From positions 124,001 through 188,000 of the forward strand of contig JADFNS010000001.1 of assembly GCA_022563255.1 (NCBI GenBank): a stretch of DNA of 64,000 nucleotides. Direction: 5' to 3'. The translations under genes and the position numbers were made by a program. Source of the DNA: Pseudomonadota bacterium (GTDB lineage: Bacteria; Pseudomonadota; Gammaproteobacteria; Steroidobacterales; Woeseiaceae). This document shows, in pieces, positions 39,287 to 47,983 of this stretch. The notes beneath the pieces were generated by a model. The model did not search any database. It worked only from the letters and a program-made list of their open reading frames with translations, and was not told the origin of the DNA. The stretch's first letter is position 1; each line of letters opens with the position of its first letter.

Positions 39287-40605
39287 CGGGGTAATCCTCC
39301 GAGGTTGGCGAGCACGGCGTAGCCTTGCGCACGCTCAACCTGTAATCGAATGTAGTCGAGGCGAGTGTTGAGATTGTCGATGTAGCCACGCATGACATCG
39401 GCAAAATCACCCGCATCACTTTTGTAAGCCAGCATTGCGGCCTCGGCCTGATTTTCAGTCAGTCTGAGAATTTCCGCTTCGTATAACTGCAAGCGCCGCG
39501 TCTGCTCCGTCCACCGGGCGTATTCCGAATCGAGCTTGCTCTTTAACTGCGCGGCGAGACGATCCTTGCCCGAAATGGCCGCCCGCCGTTCGCTCAATGC
39601 TGCGGCCAGTTTGCGATCCTGTCGATTCTTCTTGAATATTGGCAGATCGACCGTCACCGACAGACTGACAAAATCCGAGCGGGGCTCACCGTTGGGCAAG
39701 TAGCCGTCACGGTATCCATAGCCCAGGTCCAGCGCCCATCCGGGCTTCCTCGCCTCCCGAGCCAATCCCACCGCAGCCTGCTGCGCGACCACTGCGGCTG
39801 CAGCTGCTTGCAGCGACGGATGACTGTCCAGGTTTTGCTGCAGAATTTCGAGCAGCGGCAATTTATCCCATGCCGGCAACTTGAGCGCTGCGGGTCGATA
39901 AGCCTCGTTGCCAAGCCACTGCGACAGCGCCGCCTGGGCGGTCGCCCGGGACCGATCCGCGACGATCAGTCGATCCTCAAGACGGCTCAGTTCCAGTTCG
40001 GCACGCAGCACGTCATATTGTGTTTTCCGCCCAACCGAATACATCGACCGCGTAATAGTCAACAGATCATTGAAAAGTGGGCGCGCCTCGATCAGGATCT
40101 GCCGCGCTCGCTGCCAGTAGTAGGCCTCCAACCAACTTACGCGCGTCGCCACCAGCACGTCCCGCGCGCGCGCCGCGGCACCTTCGCTATGCCCTAAGGC
40201 TCGTGCGCGCAGACGTGCCGTACTCAGGGATAACGATTTACCGCGCGGAAATGCCTGGCGAACGCCGATTTTCCCCTGCGTCATGCCTTCGGTCGTGAAA
40301 TTGCCGCCATTGATTGGATAATTCGCCAGGCCCAACTTGAGCTTCGGATCTGGCAACTGGCCGGCCGCGACGGACTGCTCCAGCAATGCAGCGGCGTGCG
40401 CCAGCATCGCCGCCTGACCGGGCTCATTCAGAAGAGCAATATCCTCGGCTTCCGCCAGCGTCAGCGGCACTTGCGGCTGCGCGTGGGCTGCCGGGAAAAG
40501 TGTTGCGCTGACCAGAACGGCCAGGGACAGGTGGATTATTGTCAGACGCCATTGCATCCGACGAACGACCTGGGAATCGGGCCAGGACCCGTAAATTGAA
40601 GACAT
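39283..40605 (-). CDS. cusC: CusC/CzcC-like TolC-family outer membrane channel
   Basis: A 440-residue outer membrane efflux protein. A signal peptide (LTIIHLSLAVLVSATLFPAAHA) is followed by two TolC-type OEP repeats, each starting with long coiled helices (LTLAEAEDIALLNEPGQAAM; LRAELELSRLEDRL). It forms the exit duct for the CusBA pump. The ATG at 40605 has an AGGAG site 8 nt upstream; a later ATG at 40557 would start nearer the hydrophobic core. No lipobox Cys, unlike E. coli CusC. First gene of the pump operon proper. Confidence 0.9.
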   Translation of the reverse strand: MSSIYGSWPDSQVVRRMQWRLTIIHLSLAVLVSATLFPAAHAQPQVPLTLAEAEDIALLNEPGQAAMLAHAAALLEQSVAAGQLPDPKLKLGLANYPINGGNFTTEGMTQGKIGVRQAFPRGKSLSLSTARLRARALGHSEGAAARARDVLVATRVSWLEAYYWQRARQILIEARPLFNDLLTITRSMYSVGRKTQYDVLRAELELSRLEDRLIVADRSRATAQAALSQWLGNEAYRPAALKLPAWDKLPLLEILQQNLDSHPSLQAAAAAVVAQQAAVGLAREARKPGWALDLGYGYRDGYLPNGEPRSDFVSLSVTVDLPIFKKNRQDRKLAAALSERRAAISGKDRLAAQLKSKLDSEYARWTEQTRRLQLYEAEILRLTENQAEAAMLAYKSDAGDFADVMRGYIDNLNTRLDYIRLQVERAQGYAVLANLGGLPR

Positions 40606-40661
40606 CAGTCAAGCTCCTGCAGTAAAAACCAGTACGAGAACGGTTTACAACCAGGAGTTGG

Positions 40662-41078
40662 CTATTTCAGATAGACGCAGTATAAAACGTGAAGTTGAGG
40701 GGATGCCCTGCCGGGATCGGGAGGACGATTAACCGACGCCGGCACTGAATGTCCGGCAAGCGTGAGCCCCGGTCGCGGCGGCGGCGCCAGCGTCTCCGGG
40801 TCGTCCGGCAAGTTTTGTGTCTTGCTGACGCGAGAGTTGGTGCTGATCTCACCAGGGTAGCAATCGTCCGACTGCATCGTGATGCAATCGGACTCCACCG
40901 TCTGCCCATAGTGCGCAATCTCCAGTTCTGCTGCAGGCACGCAATTCGGACAGTCCTGATCGTTGCCAAAAGCCATGGCGCACGGCAAAACAACCATATT
41001 CAGCCACACCAGGACAAGAACGGCGAGGCCCCGGCGGCTGGCCGGTTTCATGGTTCCCTGTCTGAGTCGCTGCATCAT
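40662..41078 (-). CDS. Small exported Cys-rich protein ahead of the Cus pump
   Basis: A 138-residue protein with a signal peptide (GLAVLVLVWLNMVVLPCAMA). The mature part begins with a short Cys-rich region (NDQDCPNCVPA, then ESDCITMQSDDCYPGE) and ends in a Pro-rich tail with LHVLYCVYLK. The CxxC and spaced Asp-Cys pairs suggest metal binding in the periplasm. Its position 56 bp ahead of cusC, on the same strand, supports a copper-handling role; this is inference, and I do not recognise the family. Starts at 41075 or 41051 are also possible. Confidence 0.65.
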   Translation of the reverse strand: MMQRLRQGTMKPASRRGLAVLVLVWLNMVVLPCAMAFGNDQDCPNCVPAAELEIAHYGQTVESDCITMQSDDCYPGEISTNSRVSKTQNLPDDPETLAPPPRPGLTLAGHSVPASVNRPPDPGRASPQLHVLYCVYLK

Positions 41079-41122
41079 ACGGCCCTTTTAGACCTTTATG
41101 GACCGCTGCACAAGTGCAAAAG

Positions 41123-42031
41123 TCAGATTTTCGAACCGCTGTGCGTAGCATCGCGCGCAGCCGCCAGCAAGACCTGTTGGCGGCGTTCCTCGAGGCGTGC
41201 CCGGCGATCGGCGTCCGCTTCGTTGACGCACTTCGAACACGAAACGCCTTCGCGATAATCGGCTGAACGCAGATCTTCGGCACTCAGCGGACGCCGGCAT
41301 GCATGACACTGCACGTACCCGCCTTCCTCAAGATCACGGTCAACGGCAACGCGTGTATCGAATACGAAGCACTCTCCGTCCCAACGATTTTCCTCGTCGG
41401 AAATCTCGGTCAGATAGTTCAGTATGCCGCCGTGCATTTGATACACCTCGTCGAAACCCAGTTCCAGCATGAGGGCGGTCGCCTTCTCGCAGCGAATTCC
41501 CCCGGTGCAAAACATCGCCAGCGGCCGGTCTGTCGATTGCGATGCGAGATCTTTTGCGAATTCGGGAAACTCCCGAAAACTATCGTTACCCGGGTCTATC
41601 GAGCCCGGAAACGTTCCGACTTCAATTTCGTAGTGATTGCGCGTATCGATCACGACAACTTCAGGGTCTGCGAGCAACTCATTCCATCGCCGGGCGTCCA
41701 CATGTTTGCCGGCCGCTTTGTGCGGCAATATGTCCGGCCGCCCCAGGGTTACGATTTCTTTCTTGAGCTTAACGTGCATTTTCCGAAACGGCGCCTCTTT
41801 GGAGTCCGTCCAGCGCGCGTCAAGTTTCTCTGCAATGTCGAGTCGTTCGCGAATCCAATTGAGCGCCGCAACGACTGCCCGCTCATCACCCGCGAGCGTG
41901 CCGTTAAACCCTTCGTGAGCAACCAACATGGTTCCGAGCAATCCCTGTTCGTCACAAATCTCCTGCAATTGATCACGAAAGGCGGACGGATTCTCGAGAT
42001 CCAGGAACCGATAAAGCGATACGACTTTCAT
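41123..42031 (-). CDS. trhO: TrhO, tRNA uridine-34 hydroxylase (rhodanese family)
   Basis: A 302-residue protein of the YceA/TrhO family, which makes 5-hydroxyuridine at tRNA position 34 in an O2-dependent way. The N-terminal acylphosphatase-like domain (MLVAHEGFNGTLAGDE) is followed by a rhodanese domain (VVVIDTRNHYEIEVGTFPGS) with the active-site loop FCTGGIRCEKA (about residues 173-183). A C-terminal zinc-ribbon-like tail has CHACRRPL and SCSKCVNEA. It lies 3 bp after plsB and is probably cotranscribed. Confidence 0.94.
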   Translation of the reverse strand: MKVVSLYRFLDLENPSAFRDQLQEICDEQGLLGTMLVAHEGFNGTLAGDERAVVAALNWIRERLDIAEKLDARWTDSKEAPFRKMHVKLKKEIVTLGRPDILPHKAAGKHVDARRWNELLADPEVVVIDTRNHYEIEVGTFPGSIDPGNDSFREFPEFAKDLASQSTDRPLAMFCTGGIRCEKATALMLELGFDEVYQMHGGILNYLTEISDEENRWDGECFVFDTRVAVDRDLEEGGYVQCHACRRPLSAEDLRSADYREGVSCSKCVNEADADRRARLEERRQQVLLAAARDATHSGSKI

Positions 42032-42034
42032 CTG

Positions 42035-44515
42035 TCAGCCTGACGCCTGGTTTTTTTCGTCGGCAGTAAGCGACAAAATACTGTGACGAATTTCTTCTCC
42101 CAGTACGAGGCGTGCGTCGGCTCCGATGTTTGTCAGTTCGTCGTCGAACTCAATGAATCCATCGGAATTCCGCCTCAGGATGTCAATGCTCTGCAGCGTG
42201 CGTATGAAATCCTGAAATAGCGATTTGTTGAAAAAGTCTGGCGAATGCAGTCCATAAATCATCGACAAGCGCTCGGCGCTCTGCTGACACATGCTTTCGA
42301 GGCGACGCCTTGAGAGCGTGCCCGATCCGTTGCGAACAAGAATCGCGATGACCAGATAGAAGCGCTGCATCATCGGCACCATCGATTGCCCTAACATCAG
42401 CAACTGAAACGCCTTCTCCGATCCGGCCGGTGGCCTGACGAGATTCTTGCTGTTGGTGCTGCGACTCAATATCTCCATGTCGATCAAGGCGTTGATGGCC
42501 TCAGATGTAACATCGTCAATGTCGTCGTAATCCCACTTGAGACACAACTCTTTCTTTAAGAATGGATACGTCAGGCGAATCAGGCGTTGCAGTTCCGCGT
42601 GTTCGATCTGCCGTCCCTGGATAAAGCAGCAGGCAACTGACGCGGGTATCGCCAGCAGATGCAAAATGTTGTTGCGAAAATACGTCATCAAAACGGCCGT
42701 GTGTTCGGTCATATGAATGACCTCGCCCATCGGGTGGGTCGTACGACTGATGACTTCGAGCTTCTCCCCGTGCTCGATGATCCGGTCCGCGCTCCAGGTC
42801 GGTAACGTTACCGAATCCGAGTAACGGAATCGCTGCAGCAATCGCAGACTGAGCTCGAGTTGCCGCCGCAGCTCGTCCAATCCGATCTTTTGCCGCGGTG
42901 TCGATAGCAACACCAGCGCCAGCAAACTGATTGGAGTGACGGCCGCGGCTGAATTGATGCCTTGCATGATTTTTTCGCCGAGCTCATCCACGACATCGGC
43001 GACCCACTGCGGTCGTTCGCCATCGTCCGGCTCATATTCACGCCATTGCGGTTGTGTGCGGCTGAGGATGGGCTCCAGTTCGATGGGATCGGCGATATTG
43101 ACGTAAACCTTGCCAAACTGATCCCGCAATGACCTGATCGACCTGATCAAACCACCAATCGATTCCTTCTTCTTCTGCGCACCACCCAGTTCACTGATAA
43201 ATGCGTCGCCTTCGATCAGTTTTTCGTAACCAAAATACACCGGCACGAACACGATGGGACGATCGGGGCTCTTAACGTAGGAATTAACTGTCATCATCAG
43301 CATGCCGCCTTTCGGCGACAGCAGGCGTCCCGTACGACTGCGCCCACCTTCGATGAAGTACTCCATCGAATGGCCTTTCACCAGTATCTGATGAATGTAG
43401 GAATCGAATACCGCTGCATACAAGCGATTGCCTTTGAAACTGCGGCGCAAGAAAAACGCGCCTACACGTCGCAGAATATTTCCCACGATCGGCATGTTCA
43501 GATTGATTCCGGCGGCCACATGCGGCAAATGCAGACCCGCCTCATAAGTGACATAGCCAAGCAGCAGGTAATCGATATGGCTACGGTGACATGGCACGTA
43601 CACAATTTCCTTGCCCCTGGCGACATCATGCAGACGCTCCATATGATGCAGCTCGATGCCGTCGTAGATGCGGTTCCACAGCCACTTCAGGAATCGAAAA
43701 ACGATGCGAATCGTTGGATAGGAAATATCAGCCGCAATTTCAAGCGCGTATTTCTCTGCCTTGCGCCGCACTACCTCCTGCTTGCGATAATCGTCGCCTG
43801 CCTCAGCGTCGATGACGCGGCGCACCGTCGGAGCGCGCAGCACTTGTTTGACGAGCGTGCGACGATGTGACAGGTCCGGCCCGACTGTCACCTTACGCCG
43901 CTGCCGAAAGTGGACGCGAAGAATACGAGACACTTTTCGAAACGCGATGGACACTTCCATGTCGACGGTGAAGACGCTGCGAATCGGCAGCGCTTCACTG
44001 AACCGAAGCAGCGTATTCCGGCCGTGCGCCAGCGTTACAAAAAACTTTCGTGTGCGGCCAACGACATCCCAGTTTTCCGCAAACATCAGTTTGAGCAGGG
44101 ACCGCTCTTTGTCCGGCGACCGCCCCCAGTAGATCGCGACCGGGATGAGCAGCAATTCCTGTTTGCATTTTTTCGCGCCCTCCACCAGGCGCTGCAATCG
44201 CCGGGACCCGGTCGTGGCGGGGCGGCGTACCCACAGTCCCTGCGTATGACGCATGATGACGATACGCCGCGCCTCGCGAACCCCGCAAAACTGAAAGGAT
44301 TCCGTCGGGGACGGCAACCCGTGCTTGGCGCAAGCTTTCTCCAGCGCCAGTACGTCCGCCAGACCGCCAGTCTCGAGCACATAGCAAACCGCCGCACTAC
44401 CGTCGGTAAGGTATTGTGCCGGAGACTCAGGCTGGATCGCGGGGCGGGCCCAGATCGAGAACACCTTTCCCGATAACCAGTAGAACGGGCGAAATATGAA
44501 ACCTGCGATGTTCAT
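42035..44515 (-). CDS. plsB: PlsB, glycerol-3-phosphate 1-O-acyltransferase
   Basis: An 826-residue membrane-associated enzyme catalysing the first step of phospholipid synthesis. The acyltransferase motifs are clear: VPCHRSHIDYLLLGY (block I, His about residue 308, as in E. coli), FLRRSFKGNRLY (II), FIEGGRSRTGRLLSPKGG (III) and RPIVFVPVYFGYEKL (IV). Length is close to the E. coli enzyme. First gene of a minus-strand run that continues into trhO and the cus genes. A second, unrelated acyltransferase (PlsC-like) lies at the left edge of the window. Confidence 0.97.
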   Translation of the reverse strand: MNIAGFIFRPFYWLSGKVFSIWARPAIQPESPAQYLTDGSAAVCYVLETGGLADVLALEKACAKHGLPSPTESFQFCGVREARRIVIMRHTQGLWVRRPATTGSRRLQRLVEGAKKCKQELLLIPVAIYWGRSPDKERSLLKLMFAENWDVVGRTRKFFVTLAHGRNTLLRFSEALPIRSVFTVDMEVSIAFRKVSRILRVHFRQRRKVTVGPDLSHRRTLVKQVLRAPTVRRVIDAEAGDDYRKQEVVRRKAEKYALEIAADISYPTIRIVFRFLKWLWNRIYDGIELHHMERLHDVARGKEIVYVPCHRSHIDYLLLGYVTYEAGLHLPHVAAGINLNMPIVGNILRRVGAFFLRRSFKGNRLYAAVFDSYIHQILVKGHSMEYFIEGGRSRTGRLLSPKGGMLMMTVNSYVKSPDRPIVFVPVYFGYEKLIEGDAFISELGGAQKKKESIGGLIRSIRSLRDQFGKVYVNIADPIELEPILSRTQPQWREYEPDDGERPQWVADVVDELGEKIMQGINSAAAVTPISLLALVLLSTPRQKIGLDELRRQLELSLRLLQRFRYSDSVTLPTWSADRIIEHGEKLEVISRTTHPMGEVIHMTEHTAVLMTYFRNNILHLLAIPASVACCFIQGRQIEHAELQRLIRLTYPFLKKELCLKWDYDDIDDVTSEAINALIDMEILSRSTNSKNLVRPPAGSEKAFQLLMLGQSMVPMMQRFYLVIAILVRNGSGTLSRRRLESMCQQSAERLSMIYGLHSPDFFNKSLFQDFIRTLQSIDILRRNSDGFIEFDDELTNIGADARLVLGEEIRHSILSLTADEKNQASG

Positions 44516-44609
44516 GGTCTCCTAAGTTTACCCAAAAGACGGTGCCGGCAAACCGTTGACTTCTGCATCCATATGACATACTGCCCTGAACCTGCGAAGG
44601 GGATTTTCC

Positions 44610-45533
44610 ATGCTAAAACGACTCATTAGCGCTGTGGCAATGCTCGTTGCCACCTCGTCCATGGCAGATACTTCCGTGTCAATTCAAGTGCTTGGCATCG
44701 CGCAGGACGCCGGCTACCCACAGCTCAACTGCTATCAGCCCCATTGCATCCGCGCATGGGAAAACAAGGATTTACGCCGCGGCACGAGCTCAATTGCCAT
44801 CATCGACGGCCCGGCAAAGACCAAGCTGCTGTTCGACGCAACGCCAGATATCCGCGATCAGCTGTACCGGCTGAATCTCGCCGCGCCTGATACCGAATAT
44901 GTGCTGCGGGGCGTGTTTCTGACCCATGCTCACATGGGTCACTACACCGGCCTCATGCATTTCGGCCGCGAAGCCAGCGGCTCGGAAAATGTGCCCGTGT
45001 ATGCCATGCCGCGGATGTACGACTTTCTCTCGACTAACGGCCCATGGGATCAGCTGGTTCATTTAGAGAATATCGAACTGATTCGACTCGCGAACGGCAA
45101 GCCTGTGGTGTTCAGTGATCAGCTGCGCGTTACGCCGTTCCGCGTACCCCATCGCGACGAGTATTCTGAGACGGTTGGCTATCGCATAGACGGTCCGCGT
45201 AAATCAGCGGTCTTTATTCCTGATATCGACAAGTGGGATCGCTGGGAAACGGATATCCGGGATATTGTTCGCTCCGTCGACTACGCCCTGCTGGACGCGA
45301 CATTCTTCGCCGACACGGAAATGCCCGGTCGTGACATGAGCCAGATTCCACACCCGTTCGTTACTGAAACTATGGATCTTTTTGCTGAACTTAGTAGCGA
45401 AGAAAAGTCTCGTGTGATCTTCATTCACATGAATCACAGCAATCCTCTGCTGGTCGACGGCAGCCCGGAGCAGACCGAAGTAGAGAAGCGCGGTTTCAGG
45501 TTCGCGCGGGAAGGTATGCGCCTGGAACTGTAA
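44610..45533 (+). CDS. Exported PqqB-like metallo-beta-lactamase-fold protein
   Basis: A 307-residue protein with a signal peptide (LISAVAMLVATSSMADT) and an MBL fold related to PqqB: VLGIAQDAGYPQLNC at the N-terminus, LFDATPDIRDQL, and the metal site THAHMGHYTG (about residues 104-113), where the usual HxHxDH has lost its Asp (Met-Gly instead). FRVPHRDEYSETVGY and IFIHMNHSNPLL supply further His residues. A leader on a PqqB relative is unusual, and no pqq genes are near. Probably a periplasmic hydrolase of unknown substrate, or a metal-binding protein with a degenerate centre. Confidence 0.8.
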   Translation: MLKRLISAVAMLVATSSMADTSVSIQVLGIAQDAGYPQLNCYQPHCIRAWENKDLRRGTSSIAIIDGPAKTKLLFDATPDIRDQLYRLNLAAPDTEYVLRGVFLTHAHMGHYTGLMHFGREASGSENVPVYAMPRMYDFLSTNGPWDQLVHLENIELIRLANGKPVVFSDQLRVTPFRVPHRDEYSETVGYRIDGPRKSAVFIPDIDKWDRWETDIRDIVRSVDYALLDATFFADTEMPGRDMSQIPHPFVTETMDLFAELSSEEKSRVIFIHMNHSNPLLVDGSPEQTEVEKRGFRFAREGMRLEL

Positions 45534-45552
45534 TCAACGCCCGGCGCTTTTT

Positions 45553-45765
45553 CTAGTCGGTCGCTTCCTCAATCGCCTCATCCAGGGCTTCCTTGTTCTC
45601 CAGGAGGAGATCTTCGACGGCCTCGGCCTTATCAATAGCGCTGTGCATGGTGTCGGCAAGCTCGTCGATGACGTTTGCGGGCGCTTTTTCGGCGGAGCGA
45701 TCGGAATCGTCGCCACCGCATGCGAACAAAACCAGGCTCGCCATTACAATCAGTACAGATTTCAT
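45553..45765 (-). CDS. Small lipoprotein
   Basis: A 70-residue protein with a lipoprotein signal and lipobox (SLVLFACGG). The mature part is acidic and helical (VIDELADTMHSAIDKAEAVEDLLLENKEALDE), likely a short coiled coil. Last gene of the ten-gene minus-strand run, 14 bp after the alpha/beta hydrolase. Function unknown. Confidence 0.7.
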   Translation of the reverse strand: MKSVLIVMASLVLFACGGDDSDRSAEKAPANVIDELADTMHSAIDKAEAVEDLLLENKEALDEAIEEATD

Positions 45766-45779
45766 GTTTTTCCTCCCGG

Positions 45780-46289
45780 TTACCTGGAATCCCCAAGTAC
45801 GCGAATGATGAATTGTTCCAGATAGACGTTGATTTCGTCAATGTTATCCGTCAGTCGATGGCCTCCGTCCACCAGGTGCAATGTGGCACGGCAACTACGT
45901 GCGAAGCGAATGCTGTTTTCAACCGGTACGATATCGTCATGCCAGCCGTGCACGATGCAAATGGGCATGTCCGGCGCCGGCGGGGTGAAATCTTCGTATC
46001 CCTCCATGTAATAGGCGGGCGCCAATACAAATAAGCCGATGGCTTGCGCCGTTTCTGCGGCGGCGGTCGCGACGTGCCCACCCATACTCGAGCCCACGAG
46101 CACGAGACTGTCGTCGATGCCAGCGCACTCCCGAATCAGCTTTTCGACGCGTTCACCCGGATCGGCGATGCCCTGGTAGTCGATACTCCCGACCGCGCAC
46201 CCGAGTTCTTTAACACGCTCTGCCATGGAGCGAATCTTGGTGCCCCATGGACCGCTTTCCTGCCCGTGCGAAAAAATCACCGTCGTCAT
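45780..46289 (-). CDS. Small alpha/beta hydrolase (YqiA/RBBP9-like)
   Basis: A 169-residue minimal alpha/beta hydrolase without a lid domain. It has the N-terminal strand MTTVIFSHGQESGPWG, nucleophile motif LVGSSMGGHVA (GxSxGG, Ser about residue 81), acidic residue in HGWHDDIVP and catalytic His in VDGGHRLTDN. It resembles small esterases such as YqiA. The ATG at 46289 overlaps the previous stop (ATGA), a better start than an upstream one at 46316. Substrate unknown. Confidence 0.85.
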   Translation of the reverse strand: MTTVIFSHGQESGPWGTKIRSMAERVKELGCAVGSIDYQGIADPGERVEKLIRECAGIDDSLVLVGSSMGGHVATAAAETAQAIGLFVLAPAYYMEGYEDFTPPAPDMPICIVHGWHDDIVPVENSIRFARSCRATLHLVDGGHRLTDNIDEINVYLEQFIIRVLGDSR

Positions 46290-47629
46290 ACCAGTATGCC
46301 ATCCCCCGTATCGCACAGTTCTTCGATGTGTCTTACGAGCAGCCAGTCGCGATCCTGACCCCAGGCGACAAAATCACCCATGTGCATCGTCGGCACGCCC
46401 CAGGAACCGGAGTCCATCATCGACTCGCGATTGGCCTCAACTGACTCACGCCAGTCGTCACTTTTCATGGCCGCTTTGACACCCGGCCAGAACAATCCCG
46501 TGCGTCCGGTTACCTTGCGCATGCCCGTATCGGTCGCAACATCAATCCCTTGCCCCCAGATGGCAGTGCCCGCATTGAGCAAGAACTCCCGACCGCGATT
46601 TTCCGACTGCGCGTATTGATAAACAGCGAGACAACGCTCGACGCCCGACCCGACAGGATCCGCCAATTTGCCGAACACAATTCCCAGGCGGTCCGCTTCC
46701 CGCGCTGCATCCATGGCGATATACAACAGTTTTGATCGCGGCACTTGCATGCCGCGCATCACCATGGGCAAAATCAGACGCAGATTGAGTTCGACGCCGA
46801 ACGCGTCGGCGATTTCGTAAATGCGTTGCAGCAATAAATACGAATACGGGCTGCGCAGCGAGTAGAAAAACTCGATAGCGGGAAGGTCCCTGGCCGCCGC
46901 CGGAGGCTTGACGGGTAAGCTTATCTTCATCGCCTGCCTGATTGATGCGAGCAACGGATGTTGCGTATCGCCGTTTGCCGCACCAAGTTCGTCAAGTCGA
47001 TTGGTCAGGTAATGCAAACGATCGACGCCCCAGTACCACTCGCCACCGTAATGCAGCATCGCACTGTTGTAATGACCAAGTTTCCGCTGCAGCTGCTGCG
47101 CCCGATCGATAACAGCAGCAGACTTGCCCCCCGAACTCGCTGTCACGCTCATTCGTGACGCCGCTTCGCTGTCGCCTCGCCAAAAAATGGCAAGCGCTCG
47201 CAGCAGCTCTGCATCGCTCTGTTCGCCGCTTGCCGCAACCGCATCGGATAGTCCGACTCGATACTCGGTCGGCGGATAGCCGCCCTTGTCGAGAAACGGA
47301 ATGCTCAGTTCCCGGGCAAGTCTGGCGCAATCGGCGACCGCGTATTCGGCCAGAAGCTCAGGGGCGGGTTGGAATTCGGCGCCCCTCGCTTGCGACAAAT
47401 ACAAGCGCAATTCGATATCGTAGTGCGATTTCAGGCTCGTCAGGTAATACGAGAGGATGTAGGAATAAGGATCGTCGAGTTGCAGGAATACCGAGACAAC
47501 GTGCGGCTGCCGGGTCAGCCGGCGCCGTTTTTCCGTGAGCAGGCGCCGCAATTTGCGCGTTCGCGGGCTACAAATAATATTCAGCATTCGTGATCGTAGT
47601 TTGCGTTCCAGGCTCACTCTTCGTCCCAT
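46286..47629 (-). CDS. Tandem thioredoxin-fold protein, DsbA/HCCA-isomerase type without CXXC
   Basis: About 447 residues with two copies of a DsbA/kappa-GST-like fold. The first begins VVSVFLQLDDPYSYILSYYL, the second IEFFYSLRSPYSYLLLQRIY; at the place of the CXXC both have a P-Y-S-Y sequence, as in 2-hydroxychromene-2-carboxylate isomerases. The second ends with a GVPTMHMGDFVAWG cis-Pro loop. A basic N-terminal stretch precedes the first copy. It is therefore not a disulfide oxidoreductase; a glutathione-dependent isomerase or binding role is possible. ATG at 47629 is preferred; a GTG at 47647 is in frame. It overlaps its neighbours at both ends. Confidence 0.8.
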   Translation of the reverse strand: MGRRVSLERKLRSRMLNIICSPRTRKLRRLLTEKRRRLTRQPHVVSVFLQLDDPYSYILSYYLTSLKSHYDIELRLYLSQARGAEFQPAPELLAEYAVADCARLARELSIPFLDKGGYPPTEYRVGLSDAVAASGEQSDAELLRALAIFWRGDSEAASRMSVTASSGGKSAAVIDRAQQLQRKLGHYNSAMLHYGGEWYWGVDRLHYLTNRLDELGAANGDTQHPLLASIRQAMKISLPVKPPAAARDLPAIEFFYSLRSPYSYLLLQRIYEIADAFGVELNLRLILPMVMRGMQVPRSKLLYIAMDAAREADRLGIVFGKLADPVGSGVERCLAVYQYAQSENRGREFLLNAGTAIWGQGIDVATDTGMRKVTGRTGLFWPGVKAAMKSDDWRESVEANRESMMDSGSWGVPTMHMGDFVAWGQDRDWLLVRHIEELCDTGDGILV

Positions 47630-47982
47630 GTGGAGCTGGGTTTCCACAGTATCTCATCTAATGCCGGCGCCCAGCGGTATTTATCCAGGTCCACTTTGCC
47701 GTTAACAAATTGAACGCCTTCATCGGCCAGCCGATCACGCTGCGTCCTGAACGGCTGGCTGTCCCGGCCGAAGGCGCTTTTTCCGGTCGCAGCCACAACG
47801 CGATGCCACGGGAGTTGCATCTCGGCGGGCGCACATCGCAACGCGTAACCGACCTGCCTGGCGCCGCGAGGAATGCCCGCAAGCTCCGCGATCTGCCCGT
47901 AATTAGCCACGCATCCTGCCGGAATATCCTGGACGGTTTCCCAGATTCGACGCAGACGAGTTTCGCGGTCCAGTGTCGCCAT
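47614..47982 (-). CDS. Alkyltransferase-like protein (ATL), MGMT family
   Basis: A 122-residue relative of the C-terminal domain of O6-methylguanine-DNA methyltransferase. The DNA-binding helix-turn-helix (VANYGQIAELAGIPRGARQVG) is intact, but the active-site PCHRV is PWHRVV (Trp at residue 59), the mark of alkyltransferase-like proteins. These bind O6-alkylguanine without repairing it and pass the lesion to nucleotide excision repair. It starts 1 bp from the stop of the upstream GTPase gene and overlaps the following gene. Confidence 0.93.
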   Translation of the reverse strand: MATLDRETRLRRIWETVQDIPAGCVANYGQIAELAGIPRGARQVGYALRCAPAEMQLPWHRVVAATGKSAFGRDSQPFRTQRDRLADEGVQFVNGKVDLDKYRWAPALDEILWKPSSTWDEE

Positions 47983-47983
47983 C

